Source of the DNA: Candida dubliniensis CD36
Lineage: Eukaryota > Ascomycota > Pichiomycetes > Serinales > Debaryomycetaceae
Length of the DNA stretch: 64,000 nt
Direction: 5' to 3'
Assembly (NCBI RefSeq): GCF_000026945.1
Contig: NC_012862.1
Location: 496,001-560,000 of the forward strand
The notes under the pieces are model-generated. The model worked only from the letters and a program-made list of their open reading frames with translations. It was not told the origin of the DNA and made no database searches. Both the position numbers and the translations under genes were made by a program. The first letter of the stretch is position 1. Every line of letters starts with the position of its first letter. Of this stretch, positions 20,771 through 31,032 are shown piece by piece.

Positions 20771-20947
20771 ATGCTGTCAAAACACACTGAAGAACTTGAA
20801 AACTTGCGAAAATTGAGAGCAACACTAGAGGCAATAAGAGAATCGACTGATAAAATATTACTAGATATCTCAACAATATACAAGGATAACAACCCTCAAT
20901 TATTACAAAATTCTAAAGATTTCCAAAAGGCATTAAATGATTTATAA
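20771..20947 (+). CDS. small coiled-coil protein, 58 aa, function unknown (possible DASH Dad2-like)
   Basis: An ATG-started frame encodes 58 aa beginning MLSKHTEELENLRKLRATLE, with heptad-like Leu/Ile spacing over its length and no low complexity. It stands alone between the NDUFA12 start (divergent, 290 bp) and the MAK10 stop (convergent, 67 bp), so it has its own promoter space, and its content is unlike random AT-rich frames. The pattern K-x-x-E-L-E-x-L-x-x-L-R followed by a second helix ending LLQNSKDFQKALNDL loosely recalls Dad2 of the DASH/Dam1 kinetochore ring, but the protein is shorter than Dad2. The start codon is followed by a CTG codon, read Ser here. Coding status likely; function is a guess. 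Confidence 0.55.
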   Translation: MLSKHTEELENLRKLRATLEAIRESTDKILLDISTIYKDNNPQLLQNSKDFQKALNDL

Positions 20948-21014
20948 AACTAGAAAGGTTGAGGATTTAAACTAATGACATATTGTCTATCTATTTATTG
21001 GTTTATTTATTTAC

Positions 21015-23486
21015 CTATACTGTACATGAAATAATGGAAATGTTTGGGAAATATTTATGACATCCTTTAGTGATAGATATTTTATATTTATTTTTCAAAT
21101 CCAAATCATTTTTATTTAATGAAATAATCTTCGAGATTTGAGATATATTATCATTGATTTGACCCATTGAAGAAATTAATTCTTCATACCAAGTAATAAT
21201 TGATGAATCTGGTAAAAAATTGTTTTTAGTGTCTCGTTTAATATAGTCAATCAATTGATTATATTCTTTTTCAACAACAACAAGATTATTTTTTGCACTA
21301 GCTAATAATTCAAGACATTTCATTAAAGTTACTTTATTGTTCGTTCCAGGTATAGTGTTTGTGGTTAGAGCTGATTGATATTGTTCAAAAGTTGGGAACA
21401 TTGGAACACCTATTGATGACCATGGTTTCATTCTAAGGTGATATAGATTTTCCATTGATGTGAGATTATTAATTGGGCCCTTTGTATAGTCGATTATTTG
21501 TAGTTTTGATAATACAGAAAGATATTTCAATTGACATTGAGTCAAATTACGTAATGCCTTTAATGATTTGATTAAATAATCTTGATTGAAATTCAATGTT
21601 GCAGTTAATTGTGGAATTATCACTTGTTGATTATACAAATTGAGTTCCTTTAATTGTTCCTTTTTAGATCCTGCTTTCAATTTTTTGATTTTTTTAGGAA
21701 TATTTGTTTCTAAATGGTTGATTTTCCCTAATAGAATTTGTGATACTCTGTTTTCTAAATGTTCAATAATATTCAAAATCAAATAATCGGCATACCAATA
21801 GATCAAATACATTTCAAATGGTTTATAAAGATCCAAAGAAATACCATTTAATAATAACTCTAACATCATTTGTAATTTACCAAAATAAACATAGGACGTG
21901 ACACTGATACTAAGTTCACCAGTGGCAAACTCATCACCCACACCAAATCCTTTATACATTTCGTATTCAAATGATTCCCAACCAACTTGTAAAGTGTCCC
22001 ATAAAATTAACCCCTTGGATAATAATTGTTGCAGCCGACAAGGGTTACTAGCAAATGTCGTCAAATAATGATACATGCCACTTTCTAAATCAGTTGTATT
22101 TGCATTATGCACTTTTATGATTTCTGCTTTGGCACTATCTTTGATTTGAGATAAATTGTTCTCGATTTTACCTAACATAATTGTATTTTTACCAATTACA
22201 TTTTCAATCCAATCAACAACTAAATTTGGTAAATTGACATTATTTGAGCCAAATATTGATTTATCATCACGTATAAAATACAATTGGAAAAACCCACGAG
22301 CGAAAACAGAAACATTATCGATGGGGAATTTTACATTATATTGTAAAAAATCATACAATTGGTTAATTGATTTGATGGAATTGGCTTGGTTGGTAAATTT
22401 GTGAATAGTTTTAAAAATATTAGTTAGACAATCCCAAGTAGTTTCTAAATTAATGTTGGTCAATTCTGCAGGAATACTTTTATTTTCCAAATCAATTTGA
22501 ATGAATTTTGAAAATGAACCAGTTGGGATAACTGAGTCATCAAACTTGATGGTTTGTAATTTAGTTATTTGATTAATTGCATCTAGACAAAAATCAAATC
22601 CAAAGCTGGAAGTTTGACTATCATTTTCCATAAAACTTGTACGTTGAGTGATTTTAAAAGTATTTTCAAATTTGACCAAATTTGCAACAATTTTTAATTG
22701 AGTGATCAACGTATCAGCTTCGACAATTTCATCATTGCTTAATATCCATTCAATACAATCATTGATTTCTTCAATAAAATATCCAGGAGATATATCATCG
22801 AAAAAATTCAAATTCATCGATTTGGTATTCAAATCTTCTTCTTCATACAATACTGTTCTTGACAAATAGATTGTAAACCCAATAAACTTACATAGTCCCA
22901 TAATAAACGTTTTCAATACTCGATGTATTAATTGATAATTCAAATCATCTTTCAGATGGTCAACTGGAGATAATCTGGAATTGTAGAAGGAGAATTTTCC
23001 TAACCCTGAATTCTCATGATTCAAATAGTTGACTAATAATGTTTGAACATATCGACAACTCAATACAGTAACTGGCAAACTGTCACTTTCTAACCAATTG
23101 ATTAAATTTGACAATAATTTAGTTTGAATATTGATAATAACGTTTACCTCTTGCGGTTTGCTACAATCAAACGTAAGTTCTTCGCGAGTTAATTCTATTA
23201 AACCAGTGTCCAACTTTGGATTGAGAACTTCTAAAGCTCTGGTTCCTTCCAATAATTCAAAATACGGGGATTTCACCACTTTATTGTTGGTTATACTCTC
23301 TAGAGAAGCAAATACTTCTTTTGTAATGTCAATTAAATCATCATCATCATCTGTGTCATAAATAAAATCCCGTTTGGACTCATCAATGGCTAATCGATCT
23401 AAATTCACAATTCTGTTAGTAAGACGCTTATAATGTTAAATGAAAACTCTGTAATGTCTGATCATACCTAACGACTGCAAAAACAT
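21015..23486 (-). CDS. MAK10: NatC N-acetyltransferase auxiliary subunit Mak10 (Naa35), spliced
   Basis: I read two exons on the minus strand, 23468-23486 and 21015-23398, giving 800 aa. Exon 1 encodes MFLQSL plus a split Asp codon, joined to RLAIDESKRDFIYD. The Mak10/Naa35 hallmark follows: DITKEVFASLESI, then SPYFELLEGTRALEVLNPKLDTGL near residue 50, the family's start segment, and LPVTVLSCRYVQTLLVNYL. The rest is helical. Mak10 anchors the NatC catalytic subunit Mak3 to ribosomes; NatC acetylates N-termini such as Met-Leu, Met-Ile and Met-Phe, and its own start Met-Phe is a possible substrate. The first exon matters: without it no ATG opens the frame (an in-frame GTG is all there is at 23408). 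Confidence 0.9.
23399..23467 (-). other. MAK10 intron (69 nt)
   Basis: On the minus strand the donor is GTATGA after TTAG, the branch TACTAAC lies near 23418, and the acceptor is TTTAG. The join TTA G|AT CGA opens the Mak10 frame from a proper ATG. Confidence 0.85.
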
Positions 23487-25197
23487 TATTTCCCACTCTT
23501 AGCAAATAAGTACCAATCTCTTGATTTATGAATGAAAATTGTATATACAATGATTGGTTGTTACTATGAAAAAATCGGCCAGAAAAAAGAAAAAAAAAAA
23601 AAAAAAAGAAAATTTGTGTGAGAGACAGTTGTTGTTGTTGTCATGTTCAGACGTGTATGCACCAAGAGTCCGAGTCCGAGTATGATGTGCTATTGTATAA
23701 CCAAATTTTGCAGCCTTTTCTGTAAAAGGTTTTCTTTGGAACTGCCAGGTCAATATTTGTACGTTACACTGCTTAATTAGAAGTTATAGGGTGTTTTTTT
23801 TTTTTGTTGTGTTGATGTCTGACCGTGTTGGATACTGAGAAACCCTGATTTGAGATATCATCAAAACTATTTGCAAACTTTTAAAGACGAATTTTTGACA
23901 AAAAAATGACAGGAATATCCGGTACTGGATAGTTATTGTAAGTTAGTAAGTTTACAAGTTTACAAAATATAAATTCCGGATGGTTATGCAATTAAAAAAA
24001 CTAATACTTTATTTCTTGTTGACAGATTATTTTATAGGAATTGATAGATGTCAGAGCTAAACAGTGATTGTTAACATTTGAAAGGCCATCCCTCATTATT
24101 GAAGTTCAGAGTGAATGGTATATTATCCTAGAGCGCCCACGTTGTGATATACAGATTAATCTGATGGTTTTTTTTTAAAGTCGGTGATACAGAAAATTGT
24201 GAGATTATTTAAATACGTATATCAATCCCGATTCGGAAAACGTTAGTTTTATCTAAAATCATTTTGCTGATCAAATTCAAGTTTTTGTCTTTCAACTATA
24301 AATCTGTCAAAATGATTGAGGTAATCTCTATGTCAATTATCAAGATCAAGCAAGTTATTTACTAAATTCATAGCATAGAATATTAAACTGCGGTCATTCT
24401 GTAAAGATACTATAACTGAAAACGTGTTTTGAAATAGGAGAATCTTTTTACAATATGGTTGGCCTAACTATTATGATCCCTTGCAGTATTAGAATATACC
24501 ACAAGAATAGCAATTATGTACATTGACTTCAAAGAACCAGAAATAACAACATGATAGACATATTCACGGTTATTGGTTTTCCTTCTCAGAGTTAACTAAT
24601 AGTTCACCCCCCCCATCAAAAGCATCTATAACAAATTGTCAATAACTGTTCAACTACCTTACCTAAAACATCATCATAGTAATGATTCTATTCTCTTTAA
24701 AAAAAAGGCTGAATTGGAAGAACATTGAAGAAGGAAAAGAAAGAAAAAAGAAAAAAAGAAATTGTCGTGTTATATACAGGATTAACAAACGGTTTGTAAA
24801 CTTTCTTGATTACTAATTGTCTCTTTCACTATTAATATATAAAACAATCACCAATTACTTCATTTAAGTCGTTTAATTCTTTTTCTTTGACTTTTTTTTT
24901 TCATAATCTTTTCTTTTGAAATACAACTTATTTTCTTGGAACATTTAATCAAATCAAATATATTGACTAAATACATTTCAATCATTAATCTTAGATTGAA
25001 CAAAATTATTCATTTCCATTCAAGGGTGTTTAATTCTCTTTACTTTTTTTTTGTTGCCACACGATTTTCATCCCCGCCCCCCCCTTTTTTTTGTCCTTTG
25101 AATTTCCCATACAAAGAAACCAAAAAAGACATTTCAATACGTTCATTTTACATCAAGAATTAAACGATCATTCCCAAAATCTCCGTATACCCACAAA
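23487..25197. other. long divergent promoter region MAK10 / CAP1
   Basis: A 1.7-kb gap. It holds an A-run at about 23588-23606, a direct repeat GAGTCCGAGTCCGAG near 23666, AP-1-type heptamers at 23943, 24359 and 24810 (own entry), a C8 run near 24607 and C/T runs near 25075-25095. Short frames such as 24936-25163 start at TTG and are not convincing. The size suits a stress-regulated CAP1 promoter. Confidence 0.6.
24810..24816. promoter_or_regulatory. AP-1/Yap response element (TTACTAA) in the CAP1 promoter
   Basis: TTACTAA lies about 380 bp before the CAP1 ATG, preceded by A so that it matches the M-T-K-A-S-T-M-A consensus of Cap1/Yap1. Two further heptamers, TTACTAA at 24359-24365 and TTAGTAA (reverse) at 23943-23949, lie in the same promoter. 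This suggests autoregulation. Confidence 0.55.
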
Positions 25198-26685
25198 ATG
25201 ACAGATATTAAAAGAAACTTTTCTGATATTGCTTCACCAGCAAATCTAGATGATACTAAGAAACTTCACGTAGATACAACCACAACAACAAAAGTAGGTA
25301 GGAAACCAATAGAAACCGAACCCAAATCAAAGAGAACAGCTCAAAATAGAGCTGCTCAAAGAGCATATCGTGAACGTAAAGAACGTAAAATGAAAGAATT
25401 GGAAGATAAAGTGAGATTATTAGAAGATGCCAATGTTAGAGCAATAACTGAAACCGATTTTTTACGGGCTCAAGTTGACGTGTTGAAAAATGAATTGGCT
25501 AAATATACTGGTGGTAGTGATTTTCTGGATTTGAATTTACCTACTAAAGTTGGTCATTTATCACATCCAAATAATCATCACAGTAATGTTTCTACAGGTA
25601 CACCTCATGGGTCGATTTCATCTTCTAATTCTGTTGCAAGTTTAGATAATGAGAAGCCTTCAAGTGCCTCATCTGTTTCAAACAATTCGCCTGGTTTTGC
25701 TTTTGATAACCCTTGGTCTAAAGATAATTTACAAAAATTAAAGCAACAACAGAAAGTTCCTCAAGGTGTGCCAGATTTGGTACTGGGTTCGTCTTCATCA
25801 TCTACTCCTTTGAATGACAATTTATTGGTTACTCCTGATTCATTGACTAGCTTGTCAACATCGAGTAAATATACCGGTCAGAATAATGTACCAACCAATT
25901 TAGATTTCACCAATCAGTTTGATGAGCAAGTTGATCCATTTTGTGTTAAATTGAATGAAGCATGTGGAACCAAAAGTAATCCAGTGCCCAAGTTTAAACG
26001 TTCAACCTCTAAGACAAATACTTCTACAACAAATACTTCACCGCTTGCCCATTTGGTATCACCAGAATCGCAACAATACAACAATCCTACTAATGCTGAA
26101 TTCATGAATGATCCATTTTTCAATGGTATGGGAGCTGATTATAACTTTAATTTTGATACCAAAAATGGATCCATTCAAGATCCTTTATCATTTTTACAAG
26201 ATGATAACTTTGATCTTGCATTGGCATTTGGTGATCCAAGTCCGCCGGGAAACGAAGCAGAAGCAGATCCAATTTCATTATTAACAACAGAAGAATCTAT
26301 ATATGATCCATTGGCAAACAACAACAATAACAACAATACTAATCAACTTTGTAGTACTGTTAAGACCGATGATGTCAATACTGATTTTAACTTTAATGAT
26401 TTTGTTAAGAATTCATTACCTGAAAAACAAGAGAAAGGTAAATATGAACCACCATCATCATCCAAAATTACCACAATCGAAGAAGATGAAGTTGTGCCGG
26501 CACCTCCACAAACACTCAAATGTAGTGAAATTTGGGATAGAATAACATCACATCCAAAATATACTGAACTCGATATTGATGGGTTATGTAATGAGTTGAA
26601 AAGTAAAGCAAAATGTTCGGAAAAGGGAGTAGTGATAAATACTGCTGATGTGAATCAATTACTAGAGCGAAGTATAAAACAATGA
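25198..26685 (+). CDS. CAP1: AP-1-type bZIP transcription factor Cap1
   Basis: The protein has 495 aa. The bZIP lies at about residues 35-100: basic region KRTAQNRAAQRAYRERKERK, then leucine zipper (LEDKVRLLEDANVRAITETDFL). An N-terminal Cys-rich region has Cys249 and Cys256 (DPFCVKLNEACG) and the C-terminal one has Cys442, Cys464 and Cys473 (CSEIWDRI, LCNEL, KCSEKG). These form the redox switch that in Yap1/Cap1 hides the nuclear export signal on oxidation, so the factor accumulates in the nucleus and activates antioxidant and drug-efflux genes. The sequence is close to C. albicans Cap1, which I remember as 499 aa. The promoter holds its own type of binding site; the 3' region has a 7-bp tandem repeat. 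Confidence 0.97.
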   Translation: MTDIKRNFSDIASPANLDDTKKLHVDTTTTTKVGRKPIETEPKSKRTAQNRAAQRAYRERKERKMKELEDKVRLLEDANVRAITETDFLRAQVDVLKNELAKYTGGSDFLDLNLPTKVGHLSHPNNHHSNVSTGTPHGSISSSNSVASLDNEKPSSASSVSNNSPGFAFDNPWSKDNLQKLKQQQKVPQGVPDLVLGSSSSSTPLNDNLLVTPDSLTSLSTSSKYTGQNNVPTNLDFTNQFDEQVDPFCVKLNEACGTKSNPVPKFKRSTSKTNTSTTNTSPLAHLVSPESQQYNNPTNAEFMNDPFFNGMGADYNFNFDTKNGSIQDPLSFLQDDNFDLALAFGDPSPPGNEAEADPISLLTTEESIYDPLANNNNNNNTNQLCSTVKTDDVNTDFNFNDFVKNSLPEKQEKGKYEPPSSSKITTIEEDEVVPAPPQTLKCSEIWDRITSHPKYTELDIDGLCNELKSKAKCSEKGVVINTADVNQLLERSIKQ

Positions 26686-26799
26686 TCAGAGAGTGGTGTG
26701 TTTACTATATTTAATTGAATCTAGCTTTTTTTTGTTCTTTCTTTTTGTATTTGTATTTGGTTATTTAACAAGAAATGTTTTGGTGTTTTTTTTTTTACG

Positions 26800-26827
26800 T
26801 TGTACGTTGTACATTGTACGTTGTACA
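26800..26827 (+). repeat. tandem 7-bp repeat TTGTAC(G/A) in the CAP1 3' UTR
   Basis: Four 7-bp units alternate TTGTACG and TTGTACA, i.e. a perfect 14-bp duplication, 114 bp after the CAP1 stop. A fifth TTGTACG lies at 26874-26880. The UGUACA cores resemble Puf-protein targets (UGUA), although the full Puf3 consensus is not met. Confidence 0.9.
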
Positions 26828-26929
26828 TTTTTATTTTGTAATTAGTTTTATATTTTGGTTTTAGTTTAATTGGTTGTACGATAAATATTTATTGATTTGT
26901 TTGTATATTTCTGGAAAACTATCAATTAA

Positions 26930-29900
26930 TCAATCGCTATCCATTGAAATATCCCCGTAATCAACATCATCTGCTTCTTCTAAAAACTTATCTATATCTT
27001 CTAAAGAATCCTTAACTTTGTTATCTATGACTTTCTTTGATTCAACTTGTTCTTGCTCTTGATCAGGACTTGTTTCAATCAATTCTTTTTCTTTGTCTTC
27101 CTTTTTAAATGTGATTGATTTATCTACCTCTAATTGATTACCAACATTTGCCTTCTCATCTTCCTGCTCCTCCTCTTCTTGATATGAAGTTTCTAGTGAT
27201 GTGGTTTTACTAACTTGCAGAGATCGATCCAGATCTCGTGTTTCAGTTTCTGACTTTATAGATATTTGACTACTTTCTCCCGTTCCAATATCTAAATCAT
27301 CTAATTCATGTAATATTGAATTTGTATCACTTCCTCCTCTAATCAGTTCCATTTCTTCTCGTTTTTGAGCAATTTCTAATTTATTCTTTATTGAATCAAT
27401 AAATGTATCAAAATTTTTCTTTGTTGGTTTATCTAAAATAAAATTAGGATTATTTTCATTATTAGCAAATAATTCAATTGTAGTATCAAGGGCTTTAATT
27501 AAAGCTTGTAATTGATTTGATTCTAATTTTTCTGTTATATGAAATTTATTCAAATTATTTATAATGCATCGTTTTACATTACGTGCTTCAACTTGTTCAA
27601 CAACTTGTAATAAATAAACACATTGCCATAAATGTGAAGTTGCTTGATTTATTTCATCATTTGATAATTTAACTAAATTTCTGGGATCACACCATGATAT
27701 TAATTGTGGAATTATAACATTTGGTGATAATAATTCATTTTCTGATTCAGTGAAAAGTCGATAAATAACATCACCACTAACTGCTGCTAAATTGATTTGA
27801 TGATTTATCCGAGAAAAAGCATAAACTGGTATACAAAATGATAAAATTTGTTGTAATTCTTGATTTGATTTAGTGTGGGGATTGAAATAAATAAGTACAA
27901 TAGCTTCAAATAAATGTTTTTCATGTTCTCGATCAGTTTCTTCCTCTTCATTTGCATCATCATCATCATCTTCATCATCATCATCACCCTTATTTGTGGT
28001 GGTAGTGGTGGGATCACCTTGAAGAATAACATTTCCAAATAAACTCCGTTTGTCAGTCTTGTACAAAATATCAGCTAAAAATAACTTACACAACCCTTCA
28101 GCTACGATACATTGTAATTTTGGTGATTCAAATGAATTTAAAACTTTGAAAAACATTCTTGAATACTTGTATTTAGATGATTTATCAAGAATACTCATAC
28201 CATAGACTGCCAATATATCCACAATAGCTTTCATTCCAATTTCTTTCACTTCATCACCATTACTTCTCATTGCCAGTAATAATGTTGATGTTGCTATTCT
28301 GGCAATTTTGGAATCAATTAAAGAATAAAGTCCTAAACAAGTTAATCCAGAAAGATATAATTTCTTTTTCGATTCATTTTGAATAGCATAATTCACAATA
28401 CCACTATAAATGGAACTTAATGAAAGATGATCATCCAAACTATAAGTAATTACTTCCAATACATGTTGTGTCATAGTAAGACATCTCAACACAATATCAT
28501 TAGGTGGCATATCTGGTTCAATTCTTCGCTTTTTATTAGCAGCTGTACTAAGTGATGATTGTTGAGACTCATCATCATCATCTTCATTTTCCATATCATC
28601 ATCATCAAATGTGGCAGCAGCAGAATGAAATTCTTCGTCATCTCGAGAATCACGAATATCAGTAATTATTTCCACTGCCATTGAAACAAAATCTTTTTCA
28701 TTTATGGAAAGTGCTCTTAATACTCTTAGAGCCACTGCTATCAAAGCATCAGGTAATTTATCTTCAGTTAATGTGGTTCTTATTATATGTAATAATTTTC
28801 TTCTGGCCATTTCATCACCATAATCAAAATCTTTAACAATCAATAATAATTGATTAATAATAAATTCTAATTCTTTCAAAGCATCAATAAAGGGAATACA
28901 ATCATTTTCATGTTCTTTTTCAAAATTCTCCTCAGTGTGAATTTTCAATTGAGTTGTGGTTTCAAGTGCCTTAATACAAGAATCATATTTTGTTTGAAGA
29001 TTTTCTAATTTTGCCATTATCTCTTCTGGTTGATGTTCAATTTCGTCAAGGTTATTATTAATATCTTCCAATTGTAATTGTAAATCTTCCACCAGAAAAT
29101 CTTTAATTTGATTAGCAATGTCTTGATTCTCTTCAGTGACTAAATCATCTAGATTTCCTGTATTATTTTTTAATTGTTTAATTCTTTCTTTGAATAAATC
29201 TTTCGCTATATTAATTTCAATAATATCTTCTTCAATATTAGACAAATTTTTCCGGAAATTATCCGCATCAGTGTTTATTCTAGCAATCTGGTTTTCAAGA
29301 CTAAATATTTGATCATCTAATTCGTCAATTTTAGAATTATAAGTTTCCCATTCTTTGACTAAAGTTTCATTTTCATTAATAGTTTTCAACCTCACTGTCA
29401 TGTATTTTTCTAATGTTATTGATAAATCAAGTAATTCAGGGAAATTAGCATCCATTAATGCATGTAATTTGTTTTCATTACAATATTGATAGAAAGTTCT
29501 CATCAAAAATGCCTTTTCCGTTGTCAAATTCTTCCAATATGATTCATCAATTTTAATAGTTTCAAGAACTTCGGGTTTAGTTTTAAAAAATGCTAAAATT
29601 GCTTGTTCAGCTATCACACTCTTAACATTCAATTGATCAATTAATTCTAATAAATCTTCATTGACAGCTTGATACCAATAAGTTGTAAGCATTTTCGTAG
29701 CTGCTGCTTTAACAGTTTCATCACGATCATTCAACCCCCATTTCAATAAAAATTCTCTATCTTCAAATTCTAAATCATCCAAATCAGTTATTAACTCACG
29801 AGCTACTTTAGAATAGACCAATCTTCTATTGATGGAATTAGAATCTCTTGCTCTTTCAAGTAAAATGGGTATTGTGTCAGGTGTTTTAACCAAATTCATC

Positions 29901-30655
29901 AATGCTGCCCGTCTGACTTCTGGACTGTCATCATTTTGAATGGAATTTATTAATTTACTTTTAATTTGATTACTTGATATAAATTCATCTTCAACCTCTT
30001 CAGTATCACCTTCAATACTAAATTCAAATAATTGAAAATGTGATAATGCCACAACTGCTTGAATTCGTATGGACAGTTCTTTATCTTGTAATCGATTACT
30101 TAATAAAGTGTATAATGCTTCCAATGTATTATTCTCGTGTATTTCTGTTAAGAATTCAACCAAGTATGCTAATGTTTGTACAACACGATAACGAACCAGT
30201 TTATCTTTTGATTCTATCCCACTCAACAAATATTTTATCAAATATGAAATAAATTCAGAATTTGGAGTTTCTTGATCTACTTCTTCTTCCTCTTCTGGGT
30301 CTTCTTCTTCTTTTTCTTCTTTTTCTTCTTGTTGTAAACGTTTTGCTTCATTGGCATCTTTAACTAGACCATTAACAAACAGATAACAAAATTTGACTAT
30401 TCTATCACCAGCCAAAACTCCTCTTTTCAAAGGTAATATTTTAGATAATAATTTAGTGAAACACATGGCAAAAAAATGAATTTGATTCAATTCAATGACT
30501 TTTTTAAATACATTTTTCAAAATTACTACTAATTTCCTATGTCCAGCTAAACCTAATTGAGCATCTTGGAAAACATGCTTCATAGCATATTTAATTTCAT
30601 CCAAAGTTTTAAATTTTTTAATTGCCTTGAGGGTCGGTTTTGGTGGTATTTCCAT
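26930..30655 (-). CDS. YCG1: condensin HEAT subunit Ycg1 (CAP-G)
   Basis: The protein has 1241 aa. The start region HVFQDAQLGLAGHRKLVVIL and the motif KLLSKILPLKRGVLAGDRIVKF (in part: LPLKRGVLAGDRIVKF) are characteristic of CAP-G. HEAT repeats follow (VRYRVVQTLAYLVEFL, IRIQAVVALSHFQ, EVRRAALMNLV, ETVKAAATKML), with a second HEAT block after residue 640. Ycg1 with Brn1 forms the DNA-binding 'safety belt' of condensin, which compacts mitotic chromosomes. A glutamate-rich loop lies near residue 115. Residues of about 430-575 are a predicted coiled coil (DELDDQIFSLENQIARINTD and following), and the C-terminus is a long acidic tail. At 1241 aa it exceeds the 1035 aa of the S. cerevisiae protein. 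Confidence 0.93.
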   Translation of the reverse strand: MEIPPKPTLKAIKKFKTLDEIKYAMKHVFQDAQLGLAGHRKLVVILKNVFKKVIELNQIHFFAMCFTKLLSKILPLKRGVLAGDRIVKFCYLFVNGLVKDANEAKRLQQEEKEEKEEEDPEEEEEVDQETPNSEFISYLIKYLLSGIESKDKLVRYRVVQTLAYLVEFLTEIHENNTLEALYTLLSNRLQDKELSIRIQAVVALSHFQLFEFSIEGDTEEVEDEFISSNQIKSKLINSIQNDDSPEVRRAALMNLVKTPDTIPILLERARDSNSINRRLVYSKVARELITDLDDLEFEDREFLLKWGLNDRDETVKAAATKMLTTYWYQAVNEDLLELIDQLNVKSVIAEQAILAFFKTKPEVLETIKIDESYWKNLTTEKAFLMRTFYQYCNENKLHALMDANFPELLDLSITLEKYMTVRLKTINENETLVKEWETYNSKIDELDDQIFSLENQIARINTDADNFRKNLSNIEEDIIEINIAKDLFKERIKQLKNNTGNLDDLVTEENQDIANQIKDFLVEDLQLQLEDINNNLDEIEHQPEEIMAKLENLQTKYDSCIKALETTTQLKIHTEENFEKEHENDCIPFIDALKELEFIINQLLLIVKDFDYGDEMARRKLLHIIRTTLTEDKLPDALIAVALRVLRALSINEKDFVSMAVEIITDIRDSRDDEEFHSAAATFDDDDMENEDDDDESQQSSLSTAANKKRRIEPDMPPNDIVLRCLTMTQHVLEVITYSLDDHLSLSSIYSGIVNYAIQNESKKKLYLSGLTCLGLYSLIDSKIARIATSTLLLAMRSNGDEVKEIGMKAIVDILAVYGMSILDKSSKYKYSRMFFKVLNSFESPKLQCIVAEGLCKLFLADILYKTDKRSLFGNVILQGDPTTTTTNKGDDDDEDDDDDANEEEETDREHEKHLFEAIVLIYFNPHTKSNQELQQILSFCIPVYAFSRINHQINLAAVSGDVIYRLFTESENELLSPNVIIPQLISWCDPRNLVKLSNDEINQATSHLWQCVYLLQVVEQVEARNVKRCIINNLNKFHITEKLESNQLQALIKALDTTIELFANNENNPNFILDKPTKKNFDTFIDSIKNKLEIAQKREEMELIRGGSDTNSILHELDDLDIGTGESSQISIKSETETRDLDRSLQVSKTTSLETSYQEEEEQEDEKANVGNQLEVDKSITFKKEDKEKELIETSPDQEQEQVESKKVIDNKVKDSLEDIDKFLEEADDVDYGDISMDSD

Positions 30656-31032
30656 TTCTAAATAGAAAATCTATGACAATAAACGGTATTGATAAGCTGG
30701 ATCAACTATTGATGATGATGATGATGATAGTGATTGTTGATTTGTTTTGATTTGGAAAAAAAAAAAAAAATAATACAAAGACACATCGCGTTTGTCGTGC
30801 ATTGATCAAAACCCATAATCTAACTTAAAGAGTTGTAATACCGTGTTTTCACCTAATGATGATAGAACTAGATTATGAACTAATGCAATGTATGTATTTT
30901 GTTCTTTTATCATTACTGTGAATCGCTGGAAGCAACCTCGAAACTGTACAAGTAAGATTTTATAGAAAACCAAATAAAATACAAATATTGTAGTATATGA
31001 CAATTTACTTAATTTGCTTAATTTGCCTAAAA
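30656..31032. other. intergenic, YCG1 promoter
   Basis: A 377-bp gap with a GAT/GATGATGAT trinucleotide run near 30709-30728, an A14 run near 30757, and TCGCGTTT at 30785, which only weakly resembles an MluI cell-cycle box. The 30806-31003 open frame on the minus strand is not convincing. Confidence 0.55.

Noticed and set aside
24936..25163. 75-aa open frame just upstream of CAP1
   Set aside because: Starts at TTG, is Phe/Tyr-rich from AT-bias, and lies in the CAP1 leader.
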